Source: DASRDU01 sp035560235 (GTDB lineage Bacteria; Acidobacteriota; Blastocatellia; RBC074). From it: a DNA stretch of 64,000 nt. Both the position numbers and the translations under genes were made by a program. Below, one piece after another: positions 9,349-18,578 of the stretch. Positions within the stretch are counted from its first letter, which is position 1. Each line of letters begins with the position of its first letter. The stretch covers positions 62,001 to 126,000 of the forward strand of contig DATMAG010000116.1 of the NCBI GenBank assembly GCA_035560235.1. Reading direction: 5' to 3'. Below the pieces are notes generated by a model. The model searched no databases and was not told the origin of the DNA. It saw only the letters and a program-made list of their open reading frames with translations.

Positions 9349-12300
9349 ATGAAACTGCGAAATCACTTCACCACCGCTGCCATTTACCTTTCGGTTATCG
9401 CTGCCACGTTTTCGCTGGCGGTCATCGGATTGCGGGCGCAGGGCAATCAGCCTGCTGCTTCGCCGCAGCCGGGTGCGACGCCGAAGGGCAAGCCGTTCTT
9501 TTCGCTTTCGACCAATCGCACCTTTGGCACCAGTGACCGGGCGCGCATCTGGGTGAATTACCAGAATATTGATTCGCTCGATTTTCGCGTCTATCGCATC
9601 AACGATCCGGTGAAGTTTTTCAGGCAGCTCAACGATCCGCATCAGATGGGCGAGCAGGAAAAGACCGAAGTGGCCGTGACCTACAATCAGCAGAAAGGCC
9701 CGACCATTCTGGAACGCCTGAGCGATTTCAAGCGCGGCATCTTTTATTCGGTCAAAAACTATTTTCGCGGTCAGCTCAAGCGTGAATCGCGTGCGGTCTT
9801 CAATGAAAAGGTGCGCGGGCAGGGCGGCGAAGGTGATCGCCTGCCGCTCAATTTTGCCGATTATGCCAGCGTGCCGCTGCTCAACTCGCAACAGATCAAG
9901 GCGCGCTGGAAACAGCCGCTCACGCCGCTCGAAAACGAATGGGACAGCCGCATGATTTCGCTCGGCCAGCCCGGCGCGGGCGTGTATCTGATTGAAGCCG
10001 TCAATGGCGATTTGCGCGCTTACACGATTGCCGTTGTCACCGATCTGACGATGATCAACAAGACTGCGCCTGACGGCTCGATGCTGGTCTATGCCGTTGA
10101 TCGCAAATCAGGCGAACCGCGCCCGAATGTCAAAGTCGAAATCGTCAAAGGCAAAAAGACGCTGGCCGGTGGCAACACTGATTCCAGCGGCATTCTGAGA
10201 ACAAAGATCGAAAGAGAACAGCCCAAAGCCAGGCCGCAGGATAACACTCCGCCTGCAGACCGCGACCCTGAATCAGTCGAAGAACGCAGCGAAATCGGCA
10301 GGGACAATTACCTGATTATGCTCAGCGGCAAGGATCAGTTCGCCATCTCTGATCTTGAACCGTATTACTTCGGCTGGTACGAAAACGAGGAAGGCGAAGA
10401 AGGCGGCAGCCGCGAACTGGTGACGAGTTACATTTACACCGACCGCCCGGTTTATCGCCCGGCGCAAAAGGTCTTTTTCAAGGGCATCCTGCGCCGCCTC
10501 TCGGACAACGGTTATGAAGCAGTCGCAGCCCGCACTGCCAATGTCACTATTGAAGACCCGAATGACGGCAAGCTGCTTGAAAAGGAACTGCCGCTTTCGG
10601 CGCGCGGCACGTTCAGCGGTGACGTTGAGATCGCAGGCGGCGCGCCGCCTGGTTATTACCGCATTGTCGTCAAAGCCGGAGGCGCAAGGGCGCAGGGCGG
10701 CTTTGAAGTGCAGGAGTACAAAAAGCCCGAATACAAGGTCACGGTCAAAGCCTCGAAGGAGTTTGTCCCCGTTGGCGACACGGCAAAATTCACGGTCGAA
10801 GCGAAATACTTTTTCGGCGCGCCCGTCGCCAATGCCGAAGTGAAGTATTACATCTACCGTTCGCGTTATTACCACTGGTGGTGGCGCGGCGATGACTGGG
10901 ACGACGGCATCGGCAACACCGAAGGTGAAGACGATGAGGAAGGCGCGTATGGTTACGGCAACGATATGGTCGAGGAGCAGGACGCGAAGCTTGACGCCAG
11001 TGGCCGCCTGACCGTTGATTTCAAGGCGCCTGAACCGGACGCGAAAGACCCGCACGATTACACCTACCGCCTGGAAGCCCAGGTGACGGATTCATCGCGC
11101 CGCGTGATTGAAGGCCGCGCCAGCTTTGTCGGCACGCGCGGAACCATCGTCGCTTCCGCTGAACCTGAGCGTTACGTTTATTACAAGGACGATTCAGCCC
11201 GCATCAAAGTCAGAACGGCGACCTATGAAGGCAAGCCCGCATCGGCAAAGGTCACGCTGCGCTTTGTCGAACGCAAATGGGAGCGCGTCGAAAACCCGGA
11301 TGCGTATCGCGGCTATGAATACAAGATGCGCGAAACCGAACTGGCCACCGCTGATGTGACGACGAACGCGCAGGGCGAAGCCGCTTACGATTACAAGGTG
11401 CCGATCACGGGCAGCATCAACATTGAAACCATCGTTAATGAAAACGGCAGAAAGATTCTGTCGGACGGCGGTTATCTGTGGGTGGCTGATCGCGGCAATG
11501 CCTGGAGCGATGTAGCGTACCGCGATGATTATTCAATCAAACTGATTCCCGACAAGAAATCATACAAGCCCGGTGAAACGGCGAAGGTGCTGGCAATGCT
11601 GCCTTCGGACAAGGCACAGCTGCTGGTGACGACCGAACTGACCGGCGTGATGACTGCGCGCCGCATAGCCGCCGCCGGGCGCGCCGTGATGATCGAAGTG
11701 CCGATTGAAGCCCGCTACGCGCCGAACTTTTACCTTGGCGTGTCTTATGTCAAAGACGGCGAGCTTTACAACTCGGACAAGATGATTCCCGTGCCTGCGC
11801 GTGACAAATTCCTGAGCCTGGAAATCATTCCGAACAAGAAGGAATACAAGCCGCGTGACGTGGCCTCGTACACGATTCTGGCGCGCAACGCTGACGGCTC
11901 GCCCGCTTCAGGCGCAGAGGTCAGTCTTGGCGTGGTTGATGAAGCTGTTTACAGCATCCGGCCTGAAAATGCCGGTGACATTCGCCGCGCTTTTTACGGC
12001 GTGCAGTCAAATCACGTGCAGACGAACTTTTCGACGGCCTACAGTTTCACCGGCTATTCGGGCGACAAGCCGGTGCAGATTGCAAAGAACAAGCGCGCTT
12101 ATCAGCTTGCCGATTTCAAGAACGAAAGCCAGTACGCTGAGCCGACGATTCGCAAGGAGTTCAAGGACACGGCCTTCTGGCAGCCCGATGTTGTGACCGG
12201 CTCGGATGGCAAAGCCACAGTCAGTTTCAATCTGCCCGACAACCTGACGACGTGGCGCGCGACGGCCCGCGCCGTGACTGCTGAAACAAAAGTCGGTTCA

Positions 12301-14283
12301 GGCATCAGCAAGGTCCTGGCGCGCAAGGATCTGATTCTGCGTCTTGAAACGCCGCGCTTCCTGACCGAAGGCGACACGGTCACATTGTCAGGCATCGTGC
12401 ACAACTACCTGGACGCCGACAAGCAGACCAGGATTTCAATCGAAGTCACGGGCGCGCAACTGCTCGACAATCCGACACAGACCGTGACGATCAAAAAGCA
12501 GGGCGAGACGCGCATTGACTGGCGCGTTGCTGCGCCGCAGGTCGGTGAAGTGAAACTGCTGGCCAAAGCGCTGACCGACACTGAATCAGACGCGATTGAA
12601 CTGCCGCTTCAGATCGTGCCGCAGGGCTTGCGCCAGGTGAAAGGCAACACGCTGACACTTGCCGATGAAAACACTGAAAAGACAATTGACCTGAACCTGC
12701 CGGCCAGTGCCAACAGCATTGCGCGTTCGCTGCGCATTGAAGCTTCGCCATCAATCGCAGGCGCGATGTTCGGCGCGCTCGATTACCTGACAAGCTATCC
12801 TTACGGCTGCACCGAGCAGACAATGTCGAGCTTCCTGCCCAACATCGTCGTCGCGCAGGCATTGAAGGAAGTGAAAGGCACCACGATTCGCACTACAAAC
12901 AATCTCAATCAGAAAGTGCAGCGCGGACTGGACAAGCTCTATGGTTATCAGCACACCGATTCAGACGGCGGCTGGGGCTGGTGGAAGAACGACAAGAGCG
13001 ATCCGTTTATGACGGCTTATGTCGTGGATGGTCTGACGCAGGCTCGCGCTGCCGGTTACGCGATTGACAACTGGCGCATCGAACGCGCCCGCAACGCGCT
13101 CAGGCAGATGACCGAAGCCAATAAGGACGAGAACGGCAAGGCCATTGATGCCGAAGAGCGCGCTTACATGATTTATGCGCTCTATGCCGCAGGCGAAGAG
13201 GACGCGAAGTATCTGAATGAACTCTTCAATGCTCGCGGCGGCCTGCAACCCTATGGTCGCGCCCTGCTCGCGCTGGCGCTCAAAAAACGCGGTGACAGCC
13301 GCGCCGCGCAGGTGGCCGGTGAAATCGAACGCTCAGCGCGGGCGAATGAATTTGAAGCCTACTGGGATTCGCAGCAGAAGAAATGGTGGGGCGGCACGAT
13401 TGATCACACAGTCGAAGCGACTGCGCTTTCGCTCAAGGCGCTCGCGCAGATCAGTCCGAAGAGTCCGCTGCTTGCAAAGACCGCGCGCTGGCTGCTGGCC
13501 AATCGGCATTTTGGCGGTTACTGGCTGTCAACGAAACACACTTCATTCGCGCTGCTCGGTCTGATTGATTACCTGAAAGTCAGTCAGGAACTCTCGCCTG
13601 ATTACACCGTTGAGGTTTACCTGAACGGCGAACAGGTCATCAAGAAGCGCATCACTGCCGCTGACGTTTCGGCCAGCGCACAGCCGCTTGTGATTGAACG
13701 CAAGGGCGCACAGCTCGCAGGCAGCAATCAGGTGCGTATCGTGAAGCGCGGCAAAGGGACGCTGTGGTTTGCTTCGACGCTCGATTATTACACGCGCATT
13801 CAGGGCAGCGAGCAGGTGGCCGCCGCCGGTTCTGACGATCTGCGCCTGACGCGCGAATACCTGCGGCTGCGTGTGAATCACGACAGCGACAAGCCATCGT
13901 GGAAGCTCGAACCGCTCAGCGGCGAGGTTCGCTCAGGTGAGCTGATCGTCGTGAAGCTGCATCTGACCGGCCATCGCGCTGAAAGACTGCTGATTGAAGA
14001 TCCGATTCCGGCAGGCGCTGAACAGATCGAACGCGACGGCAGCCTGGCCTTTGATTACACGAACAATTCGTGGACTGACTGGTATAGCGCCCGCGAATTC
14101 CGCGATCAGCGAACGGCGTATTTCATCGAACATTTTGATGGCGATGCGACATATCAGTACGCGCTGCGCGTGCAGATTCCGGGCGATTTCAAAGTCGCCC
14201 CGGCCCGCGCCGAACGGATGTATCAGCCGACTGTGCAATCGAACACCGCGAATGCAGGGCTGAAAATTCTGGACAAGAAATAA
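9349..14283 (+). CDS. Bacterial alpha-2-macroglobulin with thioester
   Basis: A 1644-residue secreted protein with an N-terminal signal/anchor (about residues 1-31). Macroglobulin-like beta domains follow, including YIYTDRPVYRPAQKVFFKG near 360, the region VVDEAVYSIRP near 860 and the A2M domain near 945 (DNLTTWRATARAVTAET). The thioester domain holds the motif YGCTEQ (Cys about 1154, Gln about 1157), so the reactive Cys-Gln thioester of C3/A2M proteins can form. Such proteins trap and covalently bind attacking proteases in the periplasm. A His/Trp- and Asp/Glu-rich insert near 505-545 may be a bait or loop region. It sits between DUF1175 and a PBP-SpoIID fusion. The family is certain; the protease target is unknown. 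Confidence 0.93.
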   Translation: MKLRNHFTTAAIYLSVIAATFSLAVIGLRAQGNQPAASPQPGATPKGKPFFSLSTNRTFGTSDRARIWVNYQNIDSLDFRVYRINDPVKFFRQLNDPHQMGEQEKTEVAVTYNQQKGPTILERLSDFKRGIFYSVKNYFRGQLKRESRAVFNEKVRGQGGEGDRLPLNFADYASVPLLNSQQIKARWKQPLTPLENEWDSRMISLGQPGAGVYLIEAVNGDLRAYTIAVVTDLTMINKTAPDGSMLVYAVDRKSGEPRPNVKVEIVKGKKTLAGGNTDSSGILRTKIEREQPKARPQDNTPPADRDPESVEERSEIGRDNYLIMLSGKDQFAISDLEPYYFGWYENEEGEEGGSRELVTSYIYTDRPVYRPAQKVFFKGILRRLSDNGYEAVAARTANVTIEDPNDGKLLEKELPLSARGTFSGDVEIAGGAPPGYYRIVVKAGGARAQGGFEVQEYKKPEYKVTVKASKEFVPVGDTAKFTVEAKYFFGAPVANAEVKYYIYRSRYYHWWWRGDDWDDGIGNTEGEDDEEGAYGYGNDMVEEQDAKLDASGRLTVDFKAPEPDAKDPHDYTYRLEAQVTDSSRRVIEGRASFVGTRGTIVASAEPERYVYYKDDSARIKVRTATYEGKPASAKVTLRFVERKWERVENPDAYRGYEYKMRETELATADVTTNAQGEAAYDYKVPITGSINIETIVNENGRKILSDGGYLWVADRGNAWSDVAYRDDYSIKLIPDKKSYKPGETAKVLAMLPSDKAQLLVTTELTGVMTARRIAAAGRAVMIEVPIEARYAPNFYLGVSYVKDGELYNSDKMIPVPARDKFLSLEIIPNKKEYKPRDVASYTILARNADGSPASGAEVSLGVVDEAVYSIRPENAGDIRRAFYGVQSNHVQTNFSTAYSFTGYSGDKPVQIAKNKRAYQLADFKNESQYAEPTIRKEFKDTAFWQPDVVTGSDGKATVSFNLPDNLTTWRATARAVTAETKVGSGISKVLARKDLILRLETPRFLTEGDTVTLSGIVHNYLDADKQTRISIEVTGAQLLDNPTQTVTIKKQGETRIDWRVAAPQVGEVKLLAKALTDTESDAIELPLQIVPQGLRQVKGNTLTLADENTEKTIDLNLPASANSIARSLRIEASPSIAGAMFGALDYLTSYPYGCTEQTMSSFLPNIVVAQALKEVKGTTIRTTNNLNQKVQRGLDKLYGYQHTDSDGGWGWWKNDKSDPFMTAYVVDGLTQARAAGYAIDNWRIERARNALRQMTEANKDENGKAIDAEERAYMIYALYAAGEEDAKYLNELFNARGGLQPYGRALLALALKKRGDSRAAQVAGEIERSARANEFEAYWDSQQKKWWGGTIDHTVEATALSLKALAQISPKSPLLAKTARWLLANRHFGGYWLSTKHTSFALLGLIDYLKVSQELSPDYTVEVYLNGEQVIKKRITAADVSASAQPLVIERKGAQLAGSNQVRIVKRGKGTLWFASTLDYYTRIQGSEQVAAAGSDDLRLTREYLRLRVNHDSDKPSWKLEPLSGEVRSGELIVVKLHLTGHRAERLLIEDPIPAGAEQIERDGSLAFDYTNNSWTDWYSAREFRDQRTAYFIEHFDGDATYQYALRVQIPGDFKVAPARAERMYQPTVQSNTANAGLKILDKK

Positions 14284-14300
14284 AGCAAACCGCTGCCCTG

Positions 14301-14389
14301 CTGCCGGGAGCGCGGACATCCTGTCCGCCTGACTTCCGCAACAGGCGAACTGCGAAGTCATGCGGTCGGGACGACCGCGCTCCCGGCAG
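14301..14389. repeat. Inverted repeat, CTGCCGGGAGCGCGG family, copy 1
   Basis: Arms at 14301-14328 and 14362-14389 are complementary at their outer 16 nt. Each arm also contains its own small hairpin (GCGGAC..GTCCGC and GCGGTC..GACCGC). The inner stems differ but each stays paired, which suggests selection for structure. A related element lies at 32544-32649. Confidence 0.85.
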
Positions 14390-14449
14390 CGAGACAGTGA
14401 TTTTCTTCAGGGCTTTTGCCAGGCTGATTCAAATTCAGGAACGCTGAGT

Positions 14450-15223
14450 ATGCTCAAAAACATCATCAATGCTCTGGCTGTGGCGGCGCGCAATCTGTTT
14501 GGCAACTGGCGCGCGCTGTCGGTTTTTGTGCTGCTCTATGCGGCGCTGCTGCTGACGCTGTACTGGTTTTTCACGACCGGCGTGGCGACAGTGTGGCAGG
14601 TGGCGCTGACCTTTGCGCTGATTGTCATCGCGCCGCTGCTCTTCTTTCTGCTTCAGGCGATGAGCGTCAGTTATGCGACCGGAGAACTGAACACGGGCGC
14701 GTGGCTCAGGCGGGCCTTGCGCGACTGGTGGAAGCTGCTGCTCATCAGTCTGCCCTTGCTGCTGCTGGCAGTCGGGCTGACGCTGCTGTTTGATAAGGGC
14801 GCAGTGAAGCTGGAAGATCAGGCGCACCAGGGAGGAGGAGCGAAGATTATGCTCACGACCTTCAATGTGCTGCGATTCGTGGTGCTTTACATTGCGCTGC
14901 CGCTGGTGGCGATTCAGTTGTGGATCGCCGCGAGTCGTGAAGCCCTGGGCGCGGCGCTCAAAGGAATGGGGCGAAGTCTGGTGCGCGCTTTGTCGCTGCG
15001 GTCATTGCTGACTTACCTGATCGGGTTTGTCATCTTCGCTGTGATCCCTTACTTCCTGTTCTTCACCCGCACTCCGGCAAAGAATGCGTGGCTTGAAATG
15101 AGCCTGCTTGGAATGCGGCTGGTGATGGCGCTGCTGATTATTTTCTTCGGCTGGGTCGTGACGGTGGGCGCGCTGGCAAAGATTGATCAGGACAGAACGG
15201 ATTCGACACAGCTTCAGCATTAG
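14450..15223 (+). CDS. Multi-pass membrane protein of unknown function
   Basis: A 257-residue protein with about six hydrophobic segments (roughly residues 22-42, 48-72, 98-118, 140-165, 185-205, 220-243) and no recognised catalytic motif. Start ATG 14450 has AGGA nine bases upstream. It lies between the A2M gene and the PBP-SpoIID fusion, 14 bp upstream of the latter, so it is probably co-transcribed with the fusion. A helper role for the envelope locus is possible but is only inferred from position. Confidence 0.7.
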   Translation: MLKNIINALAVAARNLFGNWRALSVFVLLYAALLLTLYWFFTTGVATVWQVALTFALIVIAPLLFFLLQAMSVSYATGELNTGAWLRRALRDWWKLLLISLPLLLLAVGLTLLFDKGAVKLEDQAHQGGGAKIMLTTFNVLRFVVLYIALPLVAIQLWIAASREALGAALKGMGRSLVRALSLRSLLTYLIGFVIFAVIPYFLFFTRTPAKNAWLEMSLLGMRLVMALLIIFFGWVVTVGALAKIDQDRTDSTQLQH

Positions 15224-15237
15224 CGGTACTCCTGCCA

Positions 15238-17883
15238 GTGTTTTTGATTACTTGCACTTTCAATTGCGGCCTCTCTCGCAGCATCTTTCCTTTGCTGCTG
15301 TGTCTCGTCGTCTGTTCCTGCACACCTGCGCCGAATCCCGAAAAAGATAAACCTGACACTGTCAGCGAAAAGATCAGTGAAACTGATTTTGATCAACTGC
15401 TGCAACGCGCGGCAGTTGAGGCGCTCGGTGAACGTGAAGGAACTGTGCTGGTGATGGATGTGCGCAGTGGCAGGCTGCGGGCAGTGGTCAATCCGCGACT
15501 GGCTTTTGAGCAGATGTTTCCGCCGGGGTCTGCGATCAAGCCTTTCACTGCGCTTGTGGCGATGCGCGCCGGAATGATTGATCGTGAATCGCGGCGGCAG
15601 TGCGCGGGCGGTTACGCGCGTGACGGGTTTGAGATTGTCTGCTCGCATCCGAAAAGCAATGCGCCGTTCAGCTTTGCGCAGGCGCTCGGATATTCGTGCA
15701 ACGATTATTTCGCTCACGTCGGTGAACGGCTGAGCGAGGGCGCATTCAATGCCACGCTTGGTTCATTCGGATTTGGCAGACGCACCGGCATCAGCGCGGG
15801 CAATGAAGCTGCCGGGCAGTTGCCGCGCAGTCAATGGAGCGTGCGCGTGGCGCTTGGTGAGAGCGAGCATCTGCTGGTGACGCCTGTGCAGTTGCTCACG
15901 GCTTATGCGGCGCTCGTCAATGGCGGTCATCTTTACCGCCCGGAGCAGAGCCGGGCAGAAAGTTTCACGCCTGAAGAGCGCGGGCGCATCAGCATTGCGC
16001 CGGAACATCGCGCAATGCTGCTTGAAGGAATGCGCGGCGCGGTTAAATACGGCACAGCGGCCAGGGCCGGACTGACTGCTTTGCCGCTGCCTGTTTTCGG
16101 CAAGACGGGGACTTCGACTGCAAGCAACGGCTTTCGCACGAACGGCTGGTTTGTCGCTTTTGTCGCTGCGCCGCGCGAGCAGCGCGTGCCTGAACCTGAT
16201 GATGTGCAACTCGCGGTGCTGGTCTTTCTCAAACGGGCGCACGGCGCTGAATGCGCTGAAGTGGCGAAACCCGTGCTGTCCGCATTCGCTGAAGCTCAGT
16301 CAAAGAGCGCGGATTTCAAGTCTCAAGCTTCAGATTCCGAACAATCATCAATCGTCAATCATCAATTATCAGTCATCAGGGTTCATCTGGTCAGCCGCAA
16401 CATCACGCAGAGTTTGTCGCTTGAAGCTTACACACGCGGAGTGCTGGCGGCTGAAGCGAGCGTCGAGGATGAAAGCGAGGCGCTCAGGGCGCAGGCAGTG
16501 GCGAGCCGCACGTTTGCCCTGAAAAATCGCGGACGACACGCGGCTGATGGTTATGATTTTTGCAGCACGACGCATTGTCAGCGATTCATTCAGATTGCAG
16601 ATTGCGGATTGCAGATTGCAGATTGCGAAGAGAAGAGCAGCGCAGTGCGGCGGGCGCGCGAGGCTGTGCTTGCGACGGCGGGCGAAGTGTTGCGCGATGC
16701 CAACGGGCAGTTGATTGACGCTTACTTTCACGCGGCGTGTGGCGGGATGACGGCGAACGTTGAATCGCTGTGGGGCTTTCCGGCTCAGTCTTATCTGCGC
16801 GGCGTGCGCGATGATTACTGTGCGACGATGCCGAATCATCGCTGGGTGCAGGCGATTCCGGCGACGCAGCTTGCGCGGGCGCTGCACAGCGATGCGCAAA
16901 GCGATGTCGGCTTGCGGCTCGATGAAATCAAAGTGCTGAAGCGTGACGGGAGCGGGCGCGCTGAGATGATTTCGCTGGAAGGTGAACGCCGGCGTGTGCT
17001 GCGCGGGTGGGATTTCAAGCTGATTGTCGGGCGCGCGCTCGGCTGGAATCTGATCAAAAGCTCGCGCTTTGAAGTCTCGCGTGCCGGAGCAAACTTTATT
17101 TTTCGCGGCGGCGGCTTCGGTCACGGCCTGGGCCTGTGCCAGTCGGGCGCGCACGTGATGGCGCGGCGCGGAATGAGTTATCGCCGCATTCTGGAGCATT
17201 ACTTTCCAGGCACAACGACTGGTGAAATAAAGCAGGCCGGAATTGCTCCGGCATCTTTTATTGCGCCAGCGTTTGCTGCTGATCATTCCGTGCAGACTCG
17301 CGGAACTTTATCGAGCGAGCATTTTCGCGCCGTGTTTGCGGGCACACACGATCAGCGCGAAGTTGAATCGGCGCTGCGCACGCTTGAGGCTGCGCAGCGC
17401 GATCTGGAGCAGCGACTGAACAGAGCTTCGCTGACGATGCCGGTCAGGGCGAAAACCGAACTGATGATTTATGCGACGACCGGAGATTTCACGGGCGCGA
17501 CGGGACAACCGGCGTGGGCAGCGGCGGTGACGCAGGGGCGCACGATTCACCTGCAACCGCTCAGGACATTGCAGCGGCGCGGGGTGCTGTTCACCACGCT
17601 GCGACACGAATATGCGCACGTGGTGATTGATGCGCTCAGTCGCGGGCGCGCTCCGCGCTGGCTGGCCGAAGGGCTGGCAATTCACGTGGCTGGTGAAGGG
17701 GCGCTCTATTCAGGAGTGAAGGATGTCGCGGAAATTCCGGCAGACGAGCTGGAAAGAAGGCTGGCCGCACCGGCTTCAGCGCAGCAGATGCGTGAGCTGT
17801 ATGCAGCGGCGTGGCGGACTGTGGTGAAGCTGATTCGCGCTGAAGGCGAGCCGGAAATCTGGCAGCGGATGACGGCAAAATGA
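15238..17883 (+). CDS. Fusion: penicillin-binding transpeptidase + SpoIID + zinc metallopeptidase
   Basis: An 881-residue protein starting at GTG 15238, with a lipoprotein-like signal (LLLCLVVCSC). Domain 1 (about 50-340) is a penicillin-binding transpeptidase with SAIK (Ser 98, Lys 101), SCN (153-155) and KTGT (289-292). Domain 2 (about 380-665) is SpoIID/LytB-like: GVLAAEAS holds the likely catalytic Glu, a CSTTHC pair follows, and the end is GGGFGHGLGLCQSGAHVMA. Domain 3 (about 690-870) is a peptidase-MA-like zinc protease with HEYAH (790-794) and downstream WLAEGLA. So one protein could cross-link, cut glycan strands and cleave protein. Two heptameric DNA repeats lie in frame inside it. 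I know of no such three-part fusion, but a database search could show otherwise. Confidence 0.85.
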   Translation: MFLITCTFNCGLSRSIFPLLLCLVVCSCTPAPNPEKDKPDTVSEKISETDFDQLLQRAAVEALGEREGTVLVMDVRSGRLRAVVNPRLAFEQMFPPGSAIKPFTALVAMRAGMIDRESRRQCAGGYARDGFEIVCSHPKSNAPFSFAQALGYSCNDYFAHVGERLSEGAFNATLGSFGFGRRTGISAGNEAAGQLPRSQWSVRVALGESEHLLVTPVQLLTAYAALVNGGHLYRPEQSRAESFTPEERGRISIAPEHRAMLLEGMRGAVKYGTAARAGLTALPLPVFGKTGTSTASNGFRTNGWFVAFVAAPREQRVPEPDDVQLAVLVFLKRAHGAECAEVAKPVLSAFAEAQSKSADFKSQASDSEQSSIVNHQLSVIRVHLVSRNITQSLSLEAYTRGVLAAEASVEDESEALRAQAVASRTFALKNRGRHAADGYDFCSTTHCQRFIQIADCGLQIADCEEKSSAVRRAREAVLATAGEVLRDANGQLIDAYFHAACGGMTANVESLWGFPAQSYLRGVRDDYCATMPNHRWVQAIPATQLARALHSDAQSDVGLRLDEIKVLKRDGSGRAEMISLEGERRRVLRGWDFKLIVGRALGWNLIKSSRFEVSRAGANFIFRGGGFGHGLGLCQSGAHVMARRGMSYRRILEHYFPGTTTGEIKQAGIAPASFIAPAFAADHSVQTRGTLSSEHFRAVFAGTHDQREVESALRTLEAAQRDLEQRLNRASLTMPVRAKTELMIYATTGDFTGATGQPAWAAAVTQGRTIHLQPLRTLQRRGVLFTTLRHEYAHVVIDALSRGRAPRWLAEGLAIHVAGEGALYSGVKDVAEIPADELERRLAAPASAQQMRELYAAAWRTVVKLIRAEGEPEIWQRMTAK
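16344..16378. repeat. In-frame heptameric repeat ATCATCA, 5 units, inside CDS
   Basis: Five 7-bp units (ATCATCA, ATCGTCA, ATCATCA, ATTATCA, GTCATCA) lie in the linker between the transpeptidase and SpoIID domains. 35 bp is not a multiple of three, so flanking bases set the frame. They encode part of a Ser/Gln/Asn-rich linker. Confidence 0.85.
16593..16627. repeat. In-frame heptameric repeat GATTGCA, 5 units, inside CDS
   Basis: Five units (GATTGCA, GATTGCG, GATTGCA, GATTGCA, GATTGCG) give the residues QIADCGLQIADCEE just after the CSTTHC motif of the SpoIID domain, where family members normally have a short loop. This is the same repeat family as 741-775. Confidence 0.9.
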
Positions 17884-18261
17884 CAGAGCGTAATGAACAC
17901 AGATCAAAACGAATGAACTGTTGTTGCGATGAACTATCTTCAGAAAGACTGGTTTATGAAAGGCCGGGTTCGCGTGAATTCACGACAATTTCCGCCTAAG
18001 TAACTGACAAATTTTGTGCTTGCCCTGTTTCTGGCCTTGCCCTATATTACGCCCGGCTTCGGCCATCGGCGGTCAGAGGCTTCGCGAAGCTGAAGCAAAA
18101 TGACCGCAGCAACTGGCGGCTCCCACATCCCGCGGCTCCATTCCACGAACAACCGGATTCCTGAACGACCTGAAACAGTCAGCCTCGGCATGCTATGTTG
18201 ACCCCGTGAGAGTCGCTCGCAGCCGCGCGTCTCTTCCGGCGTGTAAAGAGGACCAGAGATT
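17884..18261. other. Gene-free stretch of 378 bp with a possible promoter
   Basis: It begins with a decayed piece resembling the GAACACGGATG repeat words (about 17890-17925). A sigma-70-like promoter is at 18020-18048, and AGAGGA (about 18247) is the ribosome binding site of the zinc-ribbon gene. I see no protein-coding signal. Confidence 0.5.
18020..18048 (+). promoter_or_regulatory. Possible sigma-70-type promoter
   Basis: TTGCCC (18020-18025) and TATATT (18043-18048) are separated by 17 bp, about 210 bp upstream of the zinc-ribbon gene. Match quality is moderate and the leader would be long. Confidence 0.35.
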
Positions 18262-18498
18262 ATGCCGATAAGCAGGAATGACGATCAGCAGTTCGCCGCG
18301 GCTCAGGCTGCCGGAGCCGGAGCTTCCGACAAGGCGAACAGTCACTATGCAGATCCTTATGCCACCGGCAAGCTGGCACTGTGCTGTATCAGCTGCAACG
18401 CGCCTGTTGAAGGGGCGATTTGCGGACGCAAGTCACCCTGCCCATCCTGCGGGTTCCCTTACCCGCTGGGCGACTGTTCTGATCTGGCAGAGAACTGA
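18262..18498 (+). CDS. Small zinc-ribbon protein
   Basis: A 78-residue protein starting at ATG 18262 with AGAGGA upstream. The C-terminal half holds a cysteine-rich segment: CCISCNAPVEG, a middle Cys, then CPSCGFPYPLGDC, consistent with a zinc ribbon made of two CxxC knuckles. The N-terminal half is Ala/Gln-rich and probably disordered. It lies 80 bp upstream of an NtrB-like kinase on the same strand and could be in the same operon. Function is unknown. Confidence 0.65.
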   Translation: MPISRNDDQQFAAAQAAGAGASDKANSHYADPYATGKLALCCISCNAPVEGAICGRKSPCPSCGFPYPLGDCSDLAEN

Positions 18499-18578
18499 TC
18501 TGCTCCCGCGCAGTCACAGGGCTGGGCCCAGCCTGCACAACTCGAGCCAACGACCCGCGCCCCTCGCCGGGGTACGTG

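Noticed and set aside
10273..11055. A 260-residue minus-strand open frame
   Set aside because: Antisense to the A2M gene, no start signals or family.
16369..17286. A 305-residue minus-strand open frame
   Set aside because: Antisense to the SpoIID domain, rich in Arg/Ala/His as expected of a shadow frame in GC-rich DNA.
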